64,000 nucleotides of DNA from JAQVIJ01 sp041287365 (GTDB lineage Bacteria; Desulfobacterota; Dissulfuribacteria; Dissulfuribacterales; DYLC01). Positions within the stretch are counted from its first letter, which is position 1. Every line of letters starts with the position of its first letter. The translations under genes and the position numbers were made by a program. Of this stretch, positions 33,801 to 42,385 are shown in pieces. The notes beneath the pieces were generated by a model. It saw only the letters and a program-made list of their open reading frames with translations. It made no database searches and was not told the origin of the DNA. The DNA is taken from the NCBI GenBank assembly GCA_041287365.1, contig JBEULL010000018.1, forward strand, positions 286,230-350,229, in the 5' to 3' direction.

Positions 33801-35908
33801 TTCGAATTCTTGGCTATCCGAGGGCAGTATCTTTATTTTGAGTCTTAATCCCCTCTAATCGGGTCAAGTGATTCGAATAGGCCTTGACGTATCTGACGCA
33901 ATTGGTCAGCGTTAAGTCTTAATCCCCTCTAATCGGGTCAAGTGATTCGAATATGACCAGGCGCACAGAGAGGCAGCCTGGTTGGATGCAGTCTTAATCC
34001 CCTCTAATCGGGTCAAGTGATTCGAATGCCTGGTTGGATGCAGTATCGACCGTATCCGAGTTTGTCTTAATCCCCTCTAATCGGGTCAAGTGATTCGAAT
34101 GTTTAATTTGTCAATTCACGACCCCGCCATTGTAGTCTTAATCCCCTCTAATCGGGTCAAGTGATTCGAATGGCGTTTTTTGTTTATGGTGTAAAAAATT
34201 TTTCAGGTCTTAATCCCCTCTAATCGGGTCAAGTGATTCGAATGAATACACCACGCAGCACGCAAGGCTAACGAGGATTAAGTCTTAATCCCCTCTAATC
34301 GGGTCAAGTGATTCGAATGACGGAACAATCTATTACACTGTTCCGTCAAAAGTATGTCTTAATCCCCTCTAATCGGGTCAAGTGATTCGAATTGTACGTT
34401 TTTAAGGGAATCGTCCCAAAAGATTTGTCTTAATCCCCTCTAATCGGGTCAAGTGATTCGAATTCACCGCCAGCTGGATAAGCTGGAGGTGAGGTTTTTG
34501 GTCTTAATCCCCTCTAATCGGGTCAAGTGATTCGAATAATAACTACAAGCGCCACCTATCTACAGATAGAGCGTCTTAATCCCCTCTAATCGGGTCAAGT
34601 GATTCGAATCTGGTCAGATGCAGTCTCGACCGTATCTGAATTGTCTTAATCCCCTCTAATCGGGTCAAGTGATTCGAATTATCTGAATTCTCAGATACGG
34701 GCAAGCCGTATTTGTGTCTTAATCCCCTCTAATCGGGTCAAGTGATTCGAATAAAGAGTTTGACGCTGATAAGATGTATGAAATACGTCTTAATCCCCTC
34801 TAATCGGGTCAAGTGATTCGAATATGAAATACGTCAAGGCCTTGAGCATGGTGTTGACGTCTTAATCCCCTCTAATCGGGTCAAGTGATTCGAATAATAA
34901 ATCACAGATTTTTACAGCAAAGGAGATACGACGTCTTAATCCCCTCTAATCGGGTCAAGTGATTCGAATGTTATACCTTTTCAAAGGTATAACACCTAAA
35001 GACTGTCTTAATCCCCTCTAATCGGGTCAAGTGATTCGAATTGACAACGCCTCACTTTATAGTAACTATAGGTTTTACTGTCTTAATCCCCTCTAATCGG
35101 GTCAAGTGATTCGAATCCAGCTGGATAAGCTGGAGGTGAGATATTTTGGCGAGAAGTCTTAATCCCCTCTAATCGGGTCAAGTGATTCGAATGCAGGCAA
35201 AAAATATTCTCTGCAAGCTCTTGGGCTGTCTTAATCCCCTCTAATCGGGTCAAGTGATTCGAATAAATCTAAATTAAAGAGAGGGTAAAAATGGAAAAGT
35301 CTTAATCCCCTCTAATCGGGTCAAGTGATTCGAATTGACGTTATAGCTCTATGCAGTGAATTTGGTGAAGTGTGTCTTAATCCCCTCTAATCGGGTCAAG
35401 TGATTCGAATTCGAGGCGAGATTGTTTGTGAACGAGCAGATGGTGTCTTAATCCCCTCTAATCGGGTCAAGTGATTCGAATGAACTAAAAAGGCTCTTAT
35501 GAAATTTAAACGAAAGGTCTTAATCCCCTCTAATCGGGTCAAGTGATTCGAATACTAAACCTGACAACAGTCAGGATGAAATAGAGGTCTTAATCCCCTC
35601 TAATCGGGTCAAGTGATTCGAATGGGGAGAAAGATTTGATAATGATGATACAGGCATTGGTCTTAATCCCCTCTAATCGGGTCAAGTGATTCGAATGAGA
35701 GGCCTAATTATACAACGTTTTTTGTTTTATAGTCTTAATCCCCTCTAATCGGGTCAAGTGATTCGAATACTCGCCTGATCGTGCGTCGTCGGCGTCTTTT
35801 AGTCTTAATCCCCTCTAATCGGGTCAAGTGATTCGAATAAAGATTTTTATTGTTGAGGGACAAATTAAAAAGTCTTAATCCCCTCTAATCGGGTCAAGTG
35901 ATTCGAAT
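30860..35908 (-). CRISPR. CRISPR array, 70 repeats of 37 bases, two repeat variants
   Basis: I count 70 repeats and 69 spacers (33-40 bases). On the minus strand repeats end in GGGGATTAAGAC, close to the Thermus type III repeat end GGGGATTGCGAC, giving an 8-base crRNA handle ATTAAGAC. Repeats at 30860-31929 (15 copies) begin GTTAGAATCCATTGACCC; those from 31964 to 35908 (55 copies) begin ATTCGAATCACTTGACCC. The variants differ at four positions in the 5' half, with no intermediates. The repeat at 31893-31929, at the boundary, has an extra C-to-T (plus strand). The AT-rich leader and cas2-cas2-cas1 lie on the right, so the right end is the young end. Confidence 0.97.
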
Positions 35909-36169
35909 AGTGCCTTTATTTTTATTCGAAAACACCAAAAGATAGACGATACTTTGCGCTAACCTTGATTCAAATTTAACATTTTGAGTTAAAATTACAA
36001 GGCATTTTTTAACTTATTGATATTACTATTATTTTTTTAAGCTAAGCATTAAAAAAACATCTAATAAAATCAATAAGTTACAGCGCAGCCACAAAAACGA
36101 ACAGGTTAACGGAAAGTAATCTCGATTTTCAAAGAACTTATCACTAACGAACAAAAATTGTCTCACCAT
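35909..36169 (-). promoter_or_regulatory. putative CRISPR leader
   Basis: 261 very AT-rich bases between the array and cas2, without genes. They carry a 12-bp inverted repeat, TAACTTATTGAT at 36010-36021 and ATCAATAAGTTA at 36069-36080, which may be a protein-binding or bending site for spacer integration. The array promoter must lie here if transcription is from the minus strand; no convincing -35/-10 pair was picked out. Confidence 0.6.
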
Positions 36170-36463
36170 CTAAACAATGACAAAATCCTCATCCTTCTGG
36201 ATAGGCACCTTAAGTCCTTTTGTGCAAATCTGCTCAGCGCATTCCGTACAGAGCTTGAAATAGATCACGCTATCCTCATCCAGCATTATTATATCCTCGA
36301 CCTCATCTCTCAACTGCTTTAGTTGTCTGTCAGTAAGTTCACCCTCAAATACACTATAGAGCACACGATTCAGGTATTTTTCAACACGTTTTGCTATCTT
36401 TGCAAGACGTTTTGTATCAGAAATATCATAGCTTACAATAAAATATGACTTTTGAGGCTTCAT
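36170..36463 (-). CDS. cas2: CRISPR-associated Cas2 (second copy)
   Basis: A 97-residue ferredoxin-fold protein with the Cas2 start FIVSYDISDTKRLAKIAK (metal-binding Asp in SYD) and LYSVFEGELTDRQ. It differs clearly from the neighbouring cas2, so this is an old duplication or a joining of two adaptation modules. Starts directly after the other cas2 stop. Confidence 0.92.
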   Translation of the reverse strand: MKPQKSYFIVSYDISDTKRLAKIAKRVEKYLNRVLYSVFEGELTDRQLKQLRDEVEDIIMLDEDSVIYFKLCTECAEQICTKGLKVPIQKDEDFVIV

Positions 36464-36754
36464 CTATACCACCCAGAACTCGTCGTCTTCAAAAGATATA
36501 TCGCCCCAGCCCACCACATCGACCCTCTCAAGGCAATCCTTACAGATACGCCAAAAGCGCAATTTATCCTCCCTGCGCTCGATCAATTCCCCCAAGCCAT
36601 CAATAATTGCCTGTGCCTGCTTTTCGGTCACATGGCACTCAAAGACACTTTTTTGCAGTCTTCTGCCATAGTTCAACAAAAATCTTACCACATGCCGTCT
36701 GCGTTTATTATCAGTAATATCATAAGAAAGTAAAAGATACATAGCTGACACCAT
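36464..36754 (-). CDS. cas2: CRISPR-associated Cas2 (first copy)
   Basis: A 96-residue Cas2 (MYLLLSYDITDNKRRR, LQKSVFECHVTEKQ). The start could be 36754 or the ATG at 36742 (MYLLLSYD), which is more typical of the family. 3 bases after cas1. Cas2 dimers bridge Cas1 dimers during spacer integration. Confidence 0.92.
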   Translation of the reverse strand: MVSAMYLLLSYDITDNKRRRHVVRFLLNYGRRLQKSVFECHVTEKQAQAIIDGLGELIERREDKLRFWRICKDCLERVDVVGWGDISFEDDEFWVV

Positions 36755-36757
36755 GCC

Positions 36758-37783
36758 TCATCTAATTAAGAATGGCGCATAGTCATTGGCCTCACCCTTG
36801 ACATGCTGAACGAAATGCCTTACCTGACACAAAATTATATCTCGATAGGAACGTTCCATGCCATCCAGATGATAAGTTGCCTTCTCATTCATACGGCGCT
36901 CATATTGGCCGATAAATTTCCTCCAGCCGGCAGCCGTGAGATATATGCCGCCTCCTACCTCATTATCTTGATCATTTTCCATCTCCAACTGTTGAAAATC
37001 CTCCGGTCGCATGACACTCAAATTGAATACGCTGGAAACCAAGGGGTCTATGAGCGCAGGTCTCCACTCCTCCATCAGGTCCAATGCAAGGCTTGGCCGG
37101 CCGTATTCCAATGTGTGAAGGAAACCGAGATAAGAATCAAGACCGGCTATACCGATCGCCCTCGCGACTGTATGCAAAAGAAAGGTATAACCCAGGCTCA
37201 AAAGGGCGTTTACAGGGTCTTTGGGCGGCCTGCGTGTGCGCGTGGTAAAGGTGAAATGCTCTGATTTAATCCCATGGCCCCATGCCTTGAAATAGATGGC
37301 AGACCCCTGGCCTTCATATCCACGAAGCTCATCGATGATAGCAGCTTTTGCCGCACTCTCTGCAAGCCTGGATAAAATGGCTATAGGCTGTGCCAGATCG
37401 ATCTTCTGATTCTTTTGAATACGGGCCAGCACAGTGCGTTGATTCTTAAGCTTGCCGCACACCACCGAGCGGGCAAAGGCCAAGCCAAACGCCTCATCGT
37501 CGTGACGCCTGAACTGCGCCTTGCGCAAAAAGACATTTTTACCCTCAGGCCCCTCCAATCTTCCCAGATACCTGCCGGTCCGATTGGTAAAGATCGTATC
37601 AATATCTTCCATAAGCAGGGTATTGATAGCCGCATGAGTGAACATCACAGGACCGGCCACTACCACCTGCTCCACCTTGGCGACATGAACGCTCTGTAGG
37701 ATTTCTCCGTCCTTTTTGATGAGAAATCTGCCGCCTTCCCTGTGAACTACTGTACGCGGTTCAAGCAAATAAAGGGTAGCCAC
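36758..37783 (-). CDS. cas1: CRISPR-associated endonuclease Cas1
   Basis: The 341-residue integrase has an N-terminal beta domain (YLLEPRTVVHREGGRFLI) and an alpha-helical catalytic domain (YFKAWGHGI, GLDSYLGFLHTLEYGRPSLALDLMEE region carrying the Glu/His/Glu metal ligands). There is no reverse transcriptase fusion. It starts with GTG at 37783, 7 bases after AGGAG. Confidence 0.95.
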   Translation of the reverse strand: MATLYLLEPRTVVHREGGRFLIKKDGEILQSVHVAKVEQVVVAGPVMFTHAAINTLLMEDIDTIFTNRTGRYLGRLEGPEGKNVFLRKAQFRRHDDEAFGLAFARSVVCGKLKNQRTVLARIQKNQKIDLAQPIAILSRLAESAAKAAIIDELRGYEGQGSAIYFKAWGHGIKSEHFTFTTRTRRPPKDPVNALLSLGYTFLLHTVARAIGIAGLDSYLGFLHTLEYGRPSLALDLMEEWRPALIDPLVSSVFNLSVMRPEDFQQLEMENDQDNEVGGGIYLTAAGWRKFIGQYERRMNEKATYHLDGMERSYRDIILCQVRHFVQHVKGEANDYAPFLIR

Positions 37784-37868
37784 ACATCATCTCCTTACCT
37801 TGACTACGTCATAAAAAGCATTTGCACAGGCACATCTGCCTGATTTTAAACACTTTTTTATAAAACCA

Positions 37869-39227
37869 TCAATTGATCAACAATCCTCCATCCTCACCCA
37901 ATCGGAAGCACATACCATCAACCGATACAGAAGTTTTACCAGTTCTCTTAATGGCATCGATCAACTCGCCCTCCAATGCCCTAAACGCATTGTATTTCGC
38001 CTCCAATTCCTGTTTTTCAAAGAGATACCGCCTCGCTATCTCCTTGGCTGTAGCATAGTCGGCTGAATACCGCTCGTCTATGGGAGGCACAAGACCGGGC
38101 TGCATATGTAAAAGTGGGGATGGATAACGGCCTATTTTGATATGATTCGCATCAAAAATACAGTTACAGTCCAAAGATGCAACCAAAGCAGGCAATAACT
38201 CCCGAATACGAATACAACTTATGGGTCTGGGATAGAGATTGACAAGCTGTCTGTTCACTGATTTTTCTTTATAATCAGGGCACTGCCGCATGATCTCATG
38301 TACTGCCTTCCCATCATTGTCAAAAAAGCCGGCTGTATAGAACACCACCCTCTTCTCTTCATCCGTAAAATTCCTGCCCGCTTCAGCCTTTTTCAATAGA
38401 GCGTCAAAGACACTGCATCGGCTTCTCAACTGCGCAGGCAAGGATTGGGTGCGACCGGCTTTGACGCGCAATGGAATCGTATCTTCTCGCTGTGTTTTGA
38501 TGAAGTCCTTGATATCCGCAATAGAGATGCGCTGAATCCTGCGCAGCAACCACATCTGATCCGGATATGTCTTGCCCGTAGATGGATCCAAAAACAATCT
38601 CCTCTTACCGTTCACAGGATTCATGCCCAACGGCAAAGGAATGGCCTTTTCCACCCACTCCAGCCCATCCGGCTCTGTGAGCATAAGCGGAATAAGATGC
38701 ACCTCAGGTTTTGAAGGGCCCATGACATCCACCAGTTTTTTGGCCGTGCTTCGAGCCTCCAGAAAATGAACGGGCTCTTGCAGAAAGAACCAAACCCTCG
38801 AGACCGTATCGCTAAACCATTCAAGCACGGCAGGAATCATTCTGCGATTTAACGTGGTTACATGGCCACACGCGGCAGAAATCAACAGTTCCTTCTGGTA
38901 ATCCGCGCAACTGCCGTCTGGCTTACCTGTAGAATAGGACAGGATGATGACGGAGACAGACAGGTCCTCTCTGATGGGAAAATAGCCCAGCATGGTCTCG
39001 CCCAGCAGGTGAGCCAGCACGACATCCCTGCCAAGAGTGCCCTCCCGATAACTAACGGTTAGAGCCGAAGATTTACACCCACTATCAGAACCAACCATTC
39101 CAATTGCAGGCCCTCCCATGCTGTATTCAGCAAATCCCTGCTCACGGCCGGCAAATAGCTCTGAAAAACAGTGAATGTCATCCTCGGAAAAATCGCGAGG
39201 AAAATGACGGGGGCCAATTATACTCAC
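37869..39227 (-). CDS. CRISPR-associated primase-polymerase-like protein, catalytic motifs degenerate, with PriL-like cysteine domain
   Basis: The 452-residue protein aligns by eye with archaeo-eukaryotic primases of TOTE/CAPP type: HLLGETMLGYFPIRED (73-88), RVWFFLQEPVHFLEAR (144-159), AIPLPLGMNP (195-204), LFLDPSTGKTYPDQMWLL (211-228). Where active members have Asp-x-Asp it has SYS (97-99), and the Ser-Gly-x-Gly-x-His motif is replaced by WFSDTVSR (137-144). Residues 270-358 resemble the PriL Fe-S domain, with Cys271, Cys316, Cys338 and Cys354/356 and RPISC. It starts with GTG behind GAGG. It sits between the CARF nuclease and cas1, so a role in spacer acquisition is inferred. Confidence 0.65.
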   Translation of the reverse strand: MSIIGPRHFPRDFSEDDIHCFSELFAGREQGFAEYSMGGPAIGMVGSDSGCKSSALTVSYREGTLGRDVVLAHLLGETMLGYFPIREDLSVSVIILSYSTGKPDGSCADYQKELLISAACGHVTTLNRRMIPAVLEWFSDTVSRVWFFLQEPVHFLEARSTAKKLVDVMGPSKPEVHLIPLMLTEPDGLEWVEKAIPLPLGMNPVNGKRRLFLDPSTGKTYPDQMWLLRRIQRISIADIKDFIKTQREDTIPLRVKAGRTQSLPAQLRSRCSVFDALLKKAEAGRNFTDEEKRVVFYTAGFFDNDGKAVHEIMRQCPDYKEKSVNRQLVNLYPRPISCIRIRELLPALVASLDCNCIFDANHIKIGRYPSPLLHMQPGLVPPIDERYSADYATAKEIARRYLFEKQELEAKYNAFRALEGELIDAIKRTGKTSVSVDGMCFRLGEDGGLLIN

Positions 39228-39238
39228 AGCATTACCTC

Positions 39239-40414
39239 TTATTCTTTTGTAGGAAATTTCTCCTTAAACCACTCCGACAGCTCTCCAATCTTATCAGGAT
39301 GAATTATTTCAGTATTACAAGCCTTAGCACGAGCAGCAAGATGTTGTTTGATTTGGTTGTCTTTCTCAGAGACTAAATTTTTTCGAGCAGTGCTAACAAG
39401 AAATCCCTTAACCTTTAGACCGAATTCTTGTTGTAATGAATAAATTTTATATAGAATATCAGTGCCTTTATCTGCTTCCTGATGTAAACTTTTGCACTCA
39501 ATAATGTATAATGCATTGTCCTTTGTAAACAATATATCAAACTCATTTTGATTACCCTTAGATGTCTGCAAATGGATACCTGTGACACAATCATCGACTA
39601 ATGACTTAATGCTATTATAACAATAATCTGAAAGCCAATCGCCAGTCAAAAACCGTGCATTGTATTTATTTATTGTTTTATGCACAATAACAGCACTATC
39701 TTTAAATTCGATTGAAAAATTTAGTAATTTTAAAAGCTCTTCTGCAATATTGTTATGATGAGTTAAAGGATAATTAATGATACAATCAATTGGCTGTTTT
39801 GCCTTTCTATACACACATAAATGCTTGTAAAATTGGTTTAAAAGATAAGATAGTTGTTCATAATTTATAGCAATAAACTCAGCTATTTTTTTGTTTTGCT
39901 GGGCTCTATTATTAGATATTTCAGAATCATTATTTATTTTTAAGCCGTAAGCAGTTATATACTCTTTAATCTTTAATCTAATATTACATTTTATTGGCTC
40001 TTTACATTCTGACGATACAGGGAATATAACGTTAAATTCATTTTCAGGAAATGGCGTATAGATTATTTTTATGTTTTTATATCGATCACTACTGAATACT
40101 TTATATGCCGCTATGCTCATTAATTTATTTCCACCAGTAACATTCACTGTGATCTCATCGTCATCTTTAAATGACATCGTAGAAAGTTTCATCAAACAGT
40201 CATCAAAACAATCCTGATTTACAATCACAGACTCATATGGATAAACCATATTTCTTAATTTAAGAGTATTTAATATGGCTTCTATTTTCTGTCGCTTCTG
40301 CATTTGTTCAGTTGTAATAAAAATTATCTTATCCACTGGCTGAAAATGTAATAAGCCCAAGATATTGGGAACGGTTTGTGCAGAAATCAAGCAGATATGT
40401 ATATGTCGTGACAT
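39239..40414 (-). CDS. CARF-domain PD-(D/E)xK nuclease, Can2/Card1 type
   Basis: The 391-residue protein has an N-terminal CARF domain (HICLISAQTVPN, NVTGGNKLMSIAAYKVF) that should bind cyclic oligoadenylate and a C-terminal DUF1887-type nuclease with NEFDILFTKDNALYIIECKS (Glu-x-Asp then Glu-x-Lys). Related Can2/Card1 enzymes cleave RNA and/or nick DNA when activated. Base composition is much more AT-rich than the flanking genes. Probably one operon with the primase-like gene, 11 bases downstream. Confidence 0.9.
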   Translation of the reverse strand: MSRHIHICLISAQTVPNILGLLHFQPVDKIIFITTEQMQKRQKIEAILNTLKLRNMVYPYESVIVNQDCFDDCLMKLSTMSFKDDDEITVNVTGGNKLMSIAAYKVFSSDRYKNIKIIYTPFPENEFNVIFPVSSECKEPIKCNIRLKIKEYITAYGLKINNDSEISNNRAQQNKKIAEFIAINYEQLSYLLNQFYKHLCVYRKAKQPIDCIINYPLTHHNNIAEELLKLLNFSIEFKDSAVIVHKTINKYNARFLTGDWLSDYCYNSIKSLVDDCVTGIHLQTSKGNQNEFDILFTKDNALYIIECKSLHQEADKGTDILYKIYSLQQEFGLKVKGFLVSTARKNLVSEKDNQIKQHLAARAKACNTEIIHPDKIGELSEWFKEKFPTKE

Positions 40415-40432
40415 GTTTGACCTCTTATATCA

Positions 40433-41656
40433 TTATACGCCTTCAAAACCACGCTCCAACAAAAAATCTCGAATATTTTTGTGTTGGATGCCATTTCGGC
40501 TCATGTTTATATCATCCATAGAGAGCACATACTTAGGGTAATTGTCGGATATCGTGGCAAGGGCGCCGAATTCCCTCTGGATTGTATCATCGCTGGCCAG
40601 GAGATAACAGACCTGAAAATACATAATCTCATCACCTTTCTTGGCACAAAAATCCACCTCCAGGTTCTTGGTTTTTCCTACTGTAACTTCATAGCCACGA
40701 CGTAGAAGTTCCATATACACAATATTTTCCAATATCTGATGAATATCCCGCTGATTATTGCCATAAATGGCTTCACGGATGCCATGATCGACCAGATATA
40801 TCTTTGCTTGGGTGGAAAGCAGTGCCTTTCCCATAATATCTTGACGCTGCACAAGATGAAGCAGACAGACAGAACGGCAATATTCAATATAGTTATAGAT
40901 AGTCTCTGTTGAAATAGATCGGCGTTGGCTTTTGAGATAATTCATTATGGAGGTAGCAGAAAAGGTATTCCCTATGTTAGCAATAAAATAGAATATCAGA
41001 TAACGCAGCTGTGCAATATCCCGAACACGATGACGATGAGCGATGTCTTTTAATATAGTGGAATCAAATAGATCATTCAAATACTGATTAGCATCTGCAT
41101 CTGAAAATGAATAATTATACAAAAAGGGAAAACCACCTCGAACAATATAAAGACGAAAGGCATCTACAACTCCAATAGCAATCCCACGTTTTGCCATAAG
41201 CGTCATAATCTCGGAAAAGGAAAATGGGTACAGACGTATCTCCACATAGCGACCAGCAAGATAGGTTGCAAGCTCACCTGACAAAAGATGGGCGTTGGAG
41301 CCGGTAATATAAATATCTGCATCGATATCGATCATGAAGGCATTGATCAATTTTTCCCAGTGGGGCAGTTCCTGAATTTCGTCAAAAAACAGATAGATAC
41401 GGCCGCCACCGACCTTGGCTGACAGTTCCTTGATAGCATTGAACACCGCATCGATACTTTGAACCCTCGAATCGGAAATGGATTCGAAATTAAAGGCAAG
41501 CATTCGATCTTTCGGTATGCCCTGGCCCCGCAATTCTTCCTGAATTAACTCCAGCATGACAGATTTTCCACAGCGACGGATGCCAGTAAGCACCTTGACC
41601 ATGGGCGTATTCATGAATGGAGCTATCTTTTGCATGTAAAGGTCACGCCTTATCAT
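40433..41656 (-). CDS. AAA_14/DUF4143 ATPase
   Basis: The 407-residue protein has an N-terminal P-loop (LTGIRRCGKSVMLELIQ), Walker B IYLFFDEIQELPHWEKL, and a C-terminal DUF4143 domain with a degenerate restriction-like core (LEVDFCAKKGDEIMYFQVCYL). These ATPases are common in many genomes with no defined role. Placed inside the effector operon, it may be a passenger. Its upstream gap carries two TTTCG/CGAAA palindromes. Confidence 0.88.
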   Translation of the reverse strand: MIRRDLYMQKIAPFMNTPMVKVLTGIRRCGKSVMLELIQEELRGQGIPKDRMLAFNFESISDSRVQSIDAVFNAIKELSAKVGGGRIYLFFDEIQELPHWEKLINAFMIDIDADIYITGSNAHLLSGELATYLAGRYVEIRLYPFSFSEIMTLMAKRGIAIGVVDAFRLYIVRGGFPFLYNYSFSDADANQYLNDLFDSTILKDIAHRHRVRDIAQLRYLIFYFIANIGNTFSATSIMNYLKSQRRSISTETIYNYIEYCRSVCLLHLVQRQDIMGKALLSTQAKIYLVDHGIREAIYGNNQRDIHQILENIVYMELLRRGYEVTVGKTKNLEVDFCAKKGDEIMYFQVCYLLASDDTIQREFGALATISDNYPKYVLSMDDINMSRNGIQHKNIRDFLLERGFEGV

Positions 41657-41668
41657 ATCGGCATTATA

Positions 41669-41725
41669 TTTCGATACATCGAAAAAACAACAAAAATAAT
41701 CACATTATTTTCGCTATAGCGAAAA
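41669..41725. promoter_or_regulatory. pair of TTTCG...CGAAA palindromes before the ATPase gene
   Basis: TTTCGAT-AC-ATCGAAA (41669-41684) and the perfect 18-mer TTTTCGCTATAGCGAAAA (41708-41725), 23 bases apart, fill the short gap between the ring-nuclease-like gene and the ATPase. They look like a repressor's paired operators. Confidence 0.5.
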
Positions 41726-41737
41726 GTCACCCCGAAT

Positions 41738-42385
41738 CTATAGCTGTATCCTAAGATCCGCAAAGGGCAGAAACACGATGTCCCCAAACTCCTCGTTCAT
41801 ATAATAGACCTCCGACGAAGTGAGATATGCAGCAAGGGCTGTGGCCATCACATGTGCCTTGAGACCACCGGTTGGATTGAAATAGACCCGATAACCACCC
41901 TGCTTCTTGCGATTCGCTAAGGTTACCAGTCGATCAATCAACTCCTTTATGCCCTTCGTAAAGGCATTTTCGGCAACCTCTTCCCCTAGAGACCTTTCAC
42001 CGAAATAACCACTTATCTCATATGGGGCGCAGAGCAAATAACCTCGCTCTCCCAAAATCCGCTCGATCGCACGGCGCACCAGCTCATTCACAGCGGTTTT
42101 AGTGCCAAAGAGATATACCTCTACATGAGATGGATTTTGCCCCTTAACTGCCCTAAAAAAGGTATTGAGCTCAGCACAGGCCTGATGCAAACTCTCCTCT
42201 GGCGCTTGAGCGAAAAGCCCATAAAACGCCTCTAAAAATGCCTGATCGCTCAGAAGCTCACGCCACTTGGCATCATTCGAGAGCTTAATGGTGCTCACAT
42301 CAACCCCTGCAATCACAGCCTTTCTGCGCTGAAGATTTGTGATAAGGGAAACGCCCGTGCTGAGGATGTGGAAGGATTTAGACAT
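41738..42385 (-). CDS. CARF-only protein, APE2256 family (putative ring nuclease, Crn1-like)
   Basis: The 215-residue protein has the CARF features FHILSTGVSLITN and NPTGGLKAHVMATALAAY and no effector domain. This family includes Crn1-type ring nucleases that degrade cyclic tetra-adenylate and switch the response off. It starts directly after the cmr6 stop and is co-transcribed with the effector complex. Confidence 0.8.
   Translation of the reverse strand: MSKSFHILSTGVSLITNLQRRKAVIAGVDVSTIKLSNDAKWRELLSDQAFLEAFYGLFAQAPEESLHQACAELNTFFRAVKGQNPSHVEVYLFGTKTAVNELVRRAIERILGERGYLLCAPYEISGYFGERSLGEEVAENAFTKGIKELIDRLVTLANRKKQGGYRVYFNPTGGLKAHVMATALAAYLTSSEVYYMNEEFGDIVFLPFADLRIQL

Noticed and set aside
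30860..35908. Transcription of the CRISPR array from the + strand
   Set aside because: The left flank is GC-rich decayed DNA, not a leader. The minus-strand repeat end GGGGATTAAGAC matches type III handles, and the AT-rich flank and cas1/cas2 are on the right.
36463..36464. Fusion of the two cas2 genes into one protein by error
   Set aside because: Each has its own start, stop and complete ferredoxin fold with distinct sequence.
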